Source: Pseudomonadota bacterium | Lineage (GTDB): Bacteria > Desulfobacterota > Desulfobulbia > Desulfobulbales > CALZHT01 | Assembly (NCBI GenBank): GCA_018823135.1 | Contig: JAHJJF010000086.1 | Span: 36,563-100,562 of the forward strand | Direction of reading: 5' to 3' | Length of the DNA: 64,000 nt | Shown: positions 27,427 to 34,355 of the stretch, one piece after another | Position numbering within the stretch: the stretch's first letter is position 1 | Layout: each line of letters opens with the position of its first letter | Program-made: the position numbers and the translations under genes | Notes under the pieces: generated by a model | Told to the model about the DNA's origin: nothing | What the model saw: only the letters and a program-made list of their open reading frames with translations | The model's database searches: none

Positions 27427-27634
27427 TCGCCGTTTCTCCGATAATAACGTGTATAATCAATACAATTTCTCTGAAAATGAACAAACCAACCCTATGATAT
27501 TATATAAAAAGCATAATATCCTGCTTAAAACTCAGATACGCTAAAAAAAGGATCGTCGACAGAATACCAGCACCAGGCGCAATACAGGATCAGAACAGCT
27601 CAAGAAGACTCATTGGTGAATAGATTGGTTGACT

Positions 27635-27967
27635 TCAGGCGTTGGCGCCCCAGATATCAGCATCATCAGAATCAATTTCATCCATGAACAATGCCCAATC
27701 TAAAGGGGATGAAATAATTCTGAAACCAACTTCCTGATAAAGACCGTCGTCTTTTGACCAGCAAGGCTCCAGCACGAGCTTATAACTTTCACCTTTGCCG
27801 GTTATGACAGTAGTGCATTTTTTTGCATGAGGATCAAACCGTTTGGGGAGATCTGATATCCGCAGACCCGATCGTGAAACATTAGCCACCATGCCTTCAT
27901 AAAAGAAATTTCCGTCGGAAACGGTGGATGACATTGCCACTTGAATCCTGTTTTCCCTGTAGTCCAT
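27635..27967 (-). CDS. PilZ-domain protein
   Basis: A 110-residue single-domain protein with the PilZ cyclic-di-GMP motifs: YRENRIQV (RxxxR) at the N-terminus and NVSRSGLRI (D/NxSxxG). The C-terminal acidic tail DEIDSDDADIW is unusual and may be a partner contact. A GGGGGAAG site precedes the ATG. A stand-alone PilZ protein typically relays c-di-GMP to surface or motility functions. No neighbouring GGDEF/EAL gene is present in the window. Confidence 0.85.
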   Translation of the reverse strand: MDYRENRIQVAMSSTVSDGNFFYEGMVANVSRSGLRISDLPKRFDPHAKKCTTVITGKGESYKLVLEPCWSKDDGLYQEVGFRIISSPLDWALFMDEIDSDDADIWGANA

Positions 27968-28054
27968 TTCTTCCCCCTTTATTCGTTATATTTCAATAAA
28001 AAATCCATGCCTGCCTCACTATGCAAGATTAAATTATTACCAAACAATGATAAG

Positions 28055-29665
28055 TTAGACAATGCGAGGCCCGGCGGCAATAACTTTCGCCGGTGACTTG
28101 TCTTTATACTGTTCGAAATTCTCTATAAAAAGCCGGGCAAGCTTGCTCGCCTGGGCATCATAAGCCTCCTTGTCGGCCCAGGTCCCGCGAGGATCAAGAA
28201 TTTCATCAGGAACCCCGGGAACCTGCCGTGGCACTTGAAACCCGAAAATCGGATCCTCATACATTTCAATGTTTGCGATAGTGCCATCCAGAACGGCATT
28301 GAGCAGGGCGCGGGTGAACCGGATCTTCATCCTGGAGCCGACCCCGTATGGCCCGCCGGACCAACCGGTATTCACCAGCCAGCAGATGGAATTATTCTTT
28401 TTGATCTTTTTTTCCAGAAGCTGAGCATAGACCGAAGGATGGCGCATCATGAACGGCGCTCCGAAACAGGCGCTGAAGGTTGCCGTGGGTTCGGTGACGC
28501 CTTTTTCGGTGCCCGCCACTTTCGCAGTGTAGCCGCTGATAAAATGATACATTGCCTGTTCGGTTGAAAGCTTTGCCAGGGGCGGCAATACGCCAAAGGC
28601 ATCGGCGGTAAGCATGATAATTGTTCGCGGGTGGACTCCCATGCCGGACTCTACATAGCTCGGCAGGTGTGAAAGCGGATAGGAAGCGCGGGTGTTTTCC
28701 GTAAGGCTGTCATCGTCCAGATCCACCTTTCTGTTCCCCGGATCAACACTGACATTTTCTAAGATTGTTCCGAAACGCCGGGTGCAATCATATATTTCAG
28801 GCTCAGCCTCCTTGGACAGCTTGATCACCTTGGCATAGCAGCCACCCTCAAAGTTAAAGATGCCGTCATCGGACCAGCCGTGCTCGTCATCGCCGATCAG
28901 ATCACGGTTGGGGTCCGCGGAAAGGGTTGTCTTGCCGGTCCCGGAAAGACCGAAGAAAATCGCCACATCATCAGGGTCTTTTCTGCTGACATTTGCCGAG
29001 CAGTGCATGGAAAGTATTTCTTTTGTCGGCAGCAGAAAATTAAGCGCTGAAAAAATTGATTTCTTGATCTCCCCCGCGTAGGCAGTGCCGCCGATGATGA
29101 TCAGTTTGCGGCTGACATTAAGCACCACGAAAGTGCCGCTTCGGGTCTTGTCTTCTTCACTGTCGGCATGAAAATTCGGACATTGAAGCACGGTGAATTC
29201 CGGGCGGAAATTCTTAACGGTCTGCGGGTCATGGGGCTGAATAAACATATTTCTGGCAAACAGGCTATGCCAGGCATATTCGGTAATCACCCGCACCGGA
29301 TGTCTGAAATTAGGATCAGCCCCGGCAAAGCAGTCCTGTACAAAAACCGTTTTTCCCCGCAGATATGCCAGCATCCGGTTAAAAAGCGATTCAAACCGTT
29401 CTTCAGGATAACGGACATTGACCTTGCTCCACCAGATCTCATCGCGGGTCTCGGGTTCCTCGACTATGTACTTATCCTTTGCAGCGCGGCCCGTATGCTG
29501 CCCCATGGATACAACCAGCGGCCCCAGATGGGCGATCTGAGCCTCAAAACGCCGAACCGAGACCTCATACAGGGCCGGCGTCGAAAGGTTCCAATACACC
29601 TCGCCAAGACTGTGCAACCCCAGATACTCAAGGCCATATTTCGGTACAAGTTCATCCAGTTCCAT
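28055..29665 (-). CDS. pckA: Phosphoenolpyruvate carboxykinase (ATP)
   Basis: This protein has 536 residues, the normal length for ATP-dependent PEPCK. The P-loop region FFGLSGTGKTTLSADPNRDL and the following IGDDEHGW metal/substrate motif are canonical, as are MGQHTGRAAKDKY at the N-terminus and GWSGGPYGVGSRMKI near the end. It interconverts oxaloacetate and PEP with ATP. An AGGAGCAGGACA sequence precedes the ATG. It is monocistronic and lies near korDABC and gdhA, consistent with an incomplete or reversible TCA-type metabolism. Confidence 0.95.
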   Translation of the reverse strand: MELDELVPKYGLEYLGLHSLGEVYWNLSTPALYEVSVRRFEAQIAHLGPLVVSMGQHTGRAAKDKYIVEEPETRDEIWWSKVNVRYPEERFESLFNRMLAYLRGKTVFVQDCFAGADPNFRHPVRVITEYAWHSLFARNMFIQPHDPQTVKNFRPEFTVLQCPNFHADSEEDKTRSGTFVVLNVSRKLIIIGGTAYAGEIKKSIFSALNFLLPTKEILSMHCSANVSRKDPDDVAIFFGLSGTGKTTLSADPNRDLIGDDEHGWSDDGIFNFEGGCYAKVIKLSKEAEPEIYDCTRRFGTILENVSVDPGNRKVDLDDDSLTENTRASYPLSHLPSYVESGMGVHPRTIIMLTADAFGVLPPLAKLSTEQAMYHFISGYTAKVAGTEKGVTEPTATFSACFGAPFMMRHPSVYAQLLEKKIKKNNSICWLVNTGWSGGPYGVGSRMKIRFTRALLNAVLDGTIANIEMYEDPIFGFQVPRQVPGVPDEILDPRGTWADKEAYDAQASKLARLFIENFEQYKDKSPAKVIAAGPRIV

Positions 29666-29790
29666 TGTCCTGCTCCTGGTGAAATTTTTTAATAATAGGC
29701 AGATTTAAATCAGTGTCGGTCCAATTCCTTCACCGGTTAAAAATTCGTCCTGCCACAGCGTATGAAAAATCACGCCGGGTTCCCGATGCT

Positions 29791-29994
29791 TTAATTCACC
29801 GGGTTTATGATTTCTTTCCTGTTCCGACAACGTTTTTTGCTCCGGCGATCTTCCTGGCACCTGCAGGAAAGGCATCGATCATTTGAGCACCATTGACAGG
29901 AAAAGCAATCAGGGCAGGCATGCTTTTTCAGGTACGGTCCGGATTCAGGCTCATACAGCATTCCCCTGTTATTTTCTAATCTGCGAAAAGCCAT
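29791..29994 (-). CDS. Small Cys-rich protein
   Basis: A 67-residue protein starting at the ATG at 29994, which has GGAGG seven bases upstream. It starts MAFRRLENNRGMLYEPESG and carries a dense cysteine cluster, CPDCFSCQWCSNDRCLSCRC, likely binding zinc or an Fe-S cluster, then a very basic tail. The same divergent region carries the TGGGACA palindrome. The function is unknown. The extended ORF from 30105 has no ribosome site and is rejected. Confidence 0.72.
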   Translation of the reverse strand: MAFRRLENNRGMLYEPESGPYLKKHACPDCFSCQWCSNDRCLSCRCQEDRRSKKRCRNRKEIINPVN

Positions 29995-30170
29995 GATGCG
30001 CCTCCATAAAAGATGAGGGTTTAGATGAAAGTCCCTGGTATCGGATAATGATATGAAATGTTGCGCTCTCATTCTTGCTCTTGAAACCGGAACAGCCCTT
30101 CCCAAAAAAAATTCTCCGATGATAAAATTAATCCTACGCCGATTTTAAATAAAAATACAAAACAAATAAG

Positions 30171-30195
30171 GCCTGGGACACCATCTGTCCCAGGC
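30171..30195. promoter_or_regulatory. Perfect palindrome, candidate operator (copy 1)
   Basis: gcctgggaca and its exact complement flank ccatc; the core is TGGGACA-N5-TGTCCCA (30174-30192). It lies between the divergent genes at 29994 (-) and 30262 (+), and a further half-site TGTCCCA occurs at 30206-30212. There is no flanking T-run, so an operator is likelier than a terminator. A second copy of the 19-bp core is at 42273-42291. Confidence 0.6.
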
Positions 30196-30261
30196 AGTCG
30201 ATTATTGTCCCAACATACGTTTGACAGAATTACAATCAATCTAACTCTGGGAGAAATTAAA

Positions 30262-30480
30262 ATGATTGCAAATGTAACGGTGTTTCTCGATGACAATGAA
30301 CTCGAATTCATGGACGGCACCCTGCGATGCGGCTATGTAGTCGCCGAGGATGAAAACGGCGAGGAGACCTATCATCATGATCTGCTGGACAATTCAGGAT
30401 ACCTGTCGGTGAATGATATCGTCCATGACGTATCAGGGATTCTCAATGTGGATCGGGAAATGGTGCTGATTGCGGCATAA
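30262..30480 (+). CDS. Small acidic protein of unknown function
   Basis: A 72-residue protein beginning MIANVTVFLDDNELEFMDG, with DENGEETYHHDLLDN in the middle. It is acidic, has no signal peptide or membrane span, and no known motif. GGGAG lies eight bases before the ATG at 30262, which is better than the upstream TTG at 30205. It is divergent from the Cys-rich gene and follows the TGGGACA palindrome. Confidence 0.72.
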   Translation: MIANVTVFLDDNELEFMDGTLRCGYVVAEDENGEETYHHDLLDNSGYLSVNDIVHDVSGILNVDREMVLIAA

Positions 30481-30512
30481 CCGCCACAGGCAGGCGCACC
30501 TGTTGGCCGGAC

Positions 30513-30947
30513 CTACTTTTTCCAGAACTGCCAGGGCTTTTTACCGGCCTTGTCAAGCAGGCTGATCATGCTTTGCCGTTTATGGGCCCTGGCAAGATCA
30601 ATGGGTCTGTGACCAAGATCGTTGGCAATATTCAGGGTGGCCCCGTGATCAATAAGCACTTGGGCGGTTTCCAGATTACCCATAAGGGCTGCGGTATGCA
30701 GTGCGGTCCATCCTGATTCGGTAACCGCATCCGGGTCGGCGCCTTGCGCAATGAGTATCTGGACGATTTCATCCGGACCCTGCTGAACAGCAAGATGCAG
30801 CGGCCTGACACCGCCGCCGAAATCCACATCCACGGCGATCTCGTTGTGGAGCATCTTCATGACCTCGGCTGCATCGCCTGCATCCATTGCCTGCCGGAAT
30901 TTGAAAAGTACTGTGGGTTCTTTTTCAGAATTTTCCATATTATTCAA
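30513..30947 (-). CDS. Ankyrin-repeat protein
   Basis: A 144-residue protein with about three ankyrin repeats: GGVRPLHLAVQQGPDEIVQI, ESGWTALHTAALMGNLETAQ and LGHRPIDLARAHKRQSMISL. The first 25 residues are acidic. It has no signal peptide, so a cytoplasmic protein-protein adaptor is likely. The start is either TTG at 30947 with AAGGTG upstream or ATG at 30938; both give nearly the same protein. No operon partner. Confidence 0.85.
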   Translation of the reverse strand: MNNMENSEKEPTVLFKFRQAMDAGDAAEVMKMLHNEIAVDVDFGGGVRPLHLAVQQGPDEIVQILIAQGADPDAVTESGWTALHTAALMGNLETAQVLIDHGATLNIANDLGHRPIDLARAHKRQSMISLLDKAGKKPWQFWKK

Positions 30948-31163
30948 AGGGGCACCTTCAGTTTTTAAAATTATCTCAAAAAAATTACATTATCATCCAT
31001 TCAATTTCCATGGTCAATCCAATAAAAAACTTAAAAATGTTTTTTCGCATCATTCCAGTATGCTATGATAATTCTGCCTGATAAAATGCTTCCACACGTC
31101 TTTTGTTGTACTATTCAGTTTCCATGCCCCAGATGAATCACAGATAATTTTCAGAGGTGACCA

Positions 31164-31481
31164 ATGACTGGAAAAAAACAGGCCGGCAACAAAACAGAGA
31201 ACGGCCCTGATGATTACTGGGACATAAAGACCGACCTGAAAAATAAAAAGACGAAGCTTTTTAATCAGGTAATTTTCCGTGACTGGTGCAAAGCCTGCGG
31301 CATCTGTATCGCTTTCTGCCCCAAAGAGGTTTTCGTTCGCGACAATGAAGGAAAACCTGTGGCCCAAAAACCTGCTGATTGTATAGGATGTCTTTTCTGC
31401 GAACTCCATTGTCCTGATTTCGCCATTACCATCCATGAACGCTATCCGGACCGCAGGAGGAAAAACAATGGCGAAAAATAA
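31164..31481 (+). CDS. korD: 2-oxoacid:ferredoxin oxidoreductase, delta (ferredoxin) subunit
   Basis: A 105-residue ferredoxin-type subunit. Two 4Fe-4S sites are seen: CKACGICIAFCPKEVF and CIGCLFCELHCPD. The N-terminal 35 residues are hydrophilic and variable. AGAGGTGACC precedes the ATG. It is the first gene of a korDABC operon, passing electrons from the TPP subunit to ferredoxin. Its 3' end overlaps the next gene by 14 bases. Confidence 0.9.
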   Translation: MTGKKQAGNKTENGPDDYWDIKTDLKNKKTKLFNQVIFRDWCKACGICIAFCPKEVFVRDNEGKPVAQKPADCIGCLFCELHCPDFAITIHERYPDRRRKNNGEK

Positions 31482-32610
31482 ATCCCCTGAAAAAGTCCTT
31501 CTTCAGGGAAATGAGGCGATTGTCGAAGGCGCCCTTGCCGCCGGCTGTCGGTTCTTTGCCGGATACCCCATAACCCCGGCCTCGGAAATCAGTGAACTGA
31601 TGTCCGTCCGCCTTCCTCAACTGGATGGCACCTTCATCCAGATGGAGGATGAAATTGCCAGTATGGGCGCGATAATCGGCGCTTCCCTTGCCGGTGTAAA
31701 AAGCATGACCGCAACCAGCGGCCCGGGATTCTCCCTGATGCAGGAAAACTTAGGCTTTGCCTGCATCACCGAAACCCCGTGCGTCATTGTAAATGTCATG
31801 CGCGGCGGCCCCAGCACCGGACTGGCAACCAATCCCTCCCAGGGCGATGTCATGCAGGCCCGCTGGGGAACCCACGGCGACCACCCGATTATCGTGCTTG
31901 CGGTCTCCTCGGTGAGAGATTGTTTTGATCTAACCGTCATCGCCTTTAATCTTTCTGAAAAATACCGGGTACCGGTGATTATTCTTTCCGACGAAATCGT
32001 TGCCCACACCCGGGAGATCCTCAATATTCCAGCAGCAAACACCATCGCGGTGGTGGACCGCATTCATCCAAACACTCCTCCTGAGTGGTTCATCCCCTAT
32101 GAAGATAACAGTCGAGGCGTGCCGCCCATGGCCTCCATGGGAGACGGTTACCGGCATCATATCACCGGACTGATCCATGATCCGAAAGGGTTTCCCACTC
32201 AGAACCCCAAGGAAATTGAAGCCTTTTTAAAACGGCTGTTTCGGAAAATCACCACTGGCTTTTATGAAATCCAGATCACCAAATCAATTTTAATGGAAGA
32301 TGCGGAGATCGCGGTTATCGCCTATGGTTCGGTTACCAGATCGGCGCACCGGGCGGTGGTTAAGGCCCGTGAACATAATATCAAGGCCGGACTTATCCAA
32401 CTGGTCACCCTGTTTCCGTTTCCGAAAAATGCGGTTGACATCATCCTCCGCCAATGCCGGGCCGCCCTGGTGCCTGAGATGAATGTCGGCCAGATCAGCC
32501 GGGAAGTGAAAAGGGTAAACTCCCATGGTTGTCATATTGTGAAGTTAAACCGCATTGACGGCCAGACCATTACCCCGGATGAAATTTATGCCAAACTCAA
32601 AGATATGTAA
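31468..32610 (+). CDS. korA: 2-oxoacid:ferredoxin oxidoreductase, alpha subunit
   Basis: This protein has 380 residues from the ATG at 31468, preceded by GGAGG; the upstream ATG at 31435 lacks a site. The N-terminus LLQGNEAIVEGALAAGCRFF-AGYPITPASE and the TSGPGFSLMQE and RGGPSTGLATNPSQGD motifs are typical of the pyrimidine-binding domain. The C-terminal half is the transketolase C-like domain. Together with KorB, KorC and KorD it forms the CoA-acylating, ferredoxin-reducing enzyme, most like 2-oxoglutarate synthase. Confidence 0.92.
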   Translation: MAKNKSPEKVLLQGNEAIVEGALAAGCRFFAGYPITPASEISELMSVRLPQLDGTFIQMEDEIASMGAIIGASLAGVKSMTATSGPGFSLMQENLGFACITETPCVIVNVMRGGPSTGLATNPSQGDVMQARWGTHGDHPIIVLAVSSVRDCFDLTVIAFNLSEKYRVPVIILSDEIVAHTREILNIPAANTIAVVDRIHPNTPPEWFIPYEDNSRGVPPMASMGDGYRHHITGLIHDPKGFPTQNPKEIEAFLKRLFRKITTGFYEIQITKSILMEDAEIAVIAYGSVTRSAHRAVVKAREHNIKAGLIQLVTLFPFPKNAVDIILRQCRAALVPEMNVGQISREVKRVNSHGCHIVKLNRIDGQTITPDEIYAKLKDM

Positions 32611-32622
32611 AAGGTGCCTGAG

Positions 32623-33459
32623 ATGCTGAATAACAGTGAGAAATTTTCCCATGATTATTTAAGGCATGACAAGAAATTCCCCCATGTCTGGTGTCCGGGC
32701 TGCGGCAACGGTATAGTTCTCGGCTCTTTAATCCGCGCCATCGACAGCCTGGAAATGGCCAAGGATGATATCGTTCTGGCTTCGGGAATCGGCTGTTCCG
32801 GGAGATTGCCGGTGTATGTCGATTTCAACACCCTGCACACGACCCACGGCCGGGCCCTTACCTTTGCAACCGGTATTAAGCTTGCCAACCCTTCCCTCAA
32901 CGTCATTGCGGTAATGGGTGACGGCGACGCCACCGCAATCGGCGGCAATCATTTCATTCATGCGGCAAGGCGAAACCTTGATCTTACCGCCATCATAATC
33001 AATAACCAGATCTACGGGATGACCGGCGGACAATATTCCCCGACAACACCTTACGGCAGCAAGGCCTCGACTGCTCTTTACGGCAATATCGAGCATGCCT
33101 TTTCCATTGCAGAACTTGCAGTTACTGCCGGCGCTTCTTTTGTTGCAAGAGGCACGGTATTTCACGTAAAGCTTCTTGATAAACTCATTGCCCAGGCAAT
33201 CCGGAAAAAAGGCTTCAGCGTTATCGAGGTAATGTCCAACTGCCATGTCCAGTATGGCCGCAGGAACAATATGGGAGATCCGGTCACCATGATGAAGTGG
33301 CTACGGGACAGTGCAAAAAACATCAAGCCGGATGGCAGCATGGATTCTGAAAGCGAGGGCGGGTCTTTCACCATCGGCGTCCTTGCCGACCTGGAAAAAC
33401 CTGATTATATCGAAGAATATGCCAGGATTCGTCAAAAGGCCAAGGAACTGAAACAGTGA
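32623..33459 (+). CDS. korB: 2-oxoacid:ferredoxin oxidoreductase, beta (TPP) subunit
   Basis: The TPP-binding subunit of about 278 residues. It has HVWCPGCGNGIVLG at the N-terminus, GIGCSGRLPVY, and the TPP/Mg motif GDGDATAIGGNHFIHAARRN followed by INNQIYGMTGGQYSPTTP. AAAGGTG precedes the ATG at 32623; the GTG at 32614 is a weaker alternative. The sequence is most like 2-oxoglutarate rather than pyruvate enzymes. It overlaps korC by four bases. Confidence 0.92.
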   Translation: MLNNSEKFSHDYLRHDKKFPHVWCPGCGNGIVLGSLIRAIDSLEMAKDDIVLASGIGCSGRLPVYVDFNTLHTTHGRALTFATGIKLANPSLNVIAVMGDGDATAIGGNHFIHAARRNLDLTAIIINNQIYGMTGGQYSPTTPYGSKASTALYGNIEHAFSIAELAVTAGASFVARGTVFHVKLLDKLIAQAIRKKGFSVIEVMSNCHVQYGRRNNMGDPVTMMKWLRDSAKNIKPDGSMDSESEGGSFTIGVLADLEKPDYIEEYARIRQKAKELKQ

Positions 33460-34064
33460 CCGAAAACAAAAAAACAAAAGAAGATCGCTATGAAATCCGC
33501 CTGAGCGGCTCAGGCGGCCAGGGAATTATTCTTGCTGCAGTGATTCTGGCCGAGGCCTTTGGAGTACATGACAACAAATACGTCTGCCAGACCCAGAGTT
33601 ACGGCCCTGAAGCCAGAGGCGGCAAAAGCAAGGCCGAGGTCGTGGTCAGCGACCACCCCATTGACTACCCCAAGGCGATAAAACTCGATTTCCTCCTGGC
33701 CATGAACCAGGAATCATGTGATGCCTACTTCTTTGATTTCAAGCCCAACGGCATATTGCTGGTCGATTCCACCTTTGTAACCCAGATCCCCACCAGCCGT
33801 TCGGTTGCCATTCCTTTCACCCGGATCGCCAGAGACAAATTCAAAAAGGAAATTGTCGCCAATATGATTGCCCTGGGCGCAATAGGACAATTGTGCTCAC
33901 TGATATCCCTGCCGAAACTTGAAAAAGCCGTTCTTGCAAGGGCGCCCGGCGACACCAAGGAATTAAATCGCAAGGCGCTTAAAGAGGGAATAAGGGCGGC
34001 AAAGAAAATTGATCTTGCTTCCCTGCCCCGATCGATAAATCCTGAGGAAGAGGAAGAAATATAA
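33456..34064 (+). CDS. korC: 2-oxoacid:ferredoxin oxidoreductase, gamma subunit
   Basis: This protein has 202 residues starting with the GTG that overlaps the korB stop. The N-terminus RLSGSGGQGIILAAVILAEA and YGPEARGGKSKAEVVVSD are diagnostic of the gamma domain, which contacts CoA and completes the complex. The C-terminus ends in an acidic tail EEEEEI. It is the last gene of the operon; a class A inverted-repeat region follows. Confidence 0.92.
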   Translation: MTENKKTKEDRYEIRLSGSGGQGIILAAVILAEAFGVHDNKYVCQTQSYGPEARGGKSKAEVVVSDHPIDYPKAIKLDFLLAMNQESCDAYFFDFKPNGILLVDSTFVTQIPTSRSVAIPFTRIARDKFKKEIVANMIALGAIGQLCSLISLPKLEKAVLARAPGDTKELNRKALKEGIRAAKKIDLASLPRSINPEEEEEI

Positions 34065-34109
34065 GCGGCCATAGAAGTCAACGACTATCGCCTGAAGTCG
34101 ATAGCGTAA

Positions 34110-34239
34110 GGCACAAAGGCAGAAGGCACAAAGTGTAAAAATACAAGCACCAACCAGGTCGACTGTCACTTCGTGCCGTTACTTCTTCATATTGTATTTA
34201 TTTATTCCCTTTTTACTCTGTTCCTTCTGCCTTTGTGCC
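34110..34239. repeat. Class A inverted repeat
   Basis: Perfect 17-base arms ggcacaaaggcagaagg (34110-34126) and its complement (34223-34239) span 96 bases. They lie in the 290-base gap after korC. A related, less perfect pair is at 37327-37472. No gene is seen in the gap. Confidence 0.7.
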
Positions 34240-34355
34240 TCTGTGCCTGTAACTCCTAATATATACATGCTCAAAACTGACAGTCTTAAGACGGTAGTTT
34301 TAACCTTGACTTGAGACTAATAAAAAATCCGTTTTACCGATATGGATATAATTAC

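Noticed and set aside
29995..30105. 37-residue extension of the Cys-rich protein
   Set aside because: The ATG at 29994 has a strong GGAGG site and the extension has none.
30171..30195. Hairpin read as a terminator
   Set aside because: There is no T-run on either side, and it sits between divergent gene starts. A second copy also lies upstream of a gene, so an operator fits better.
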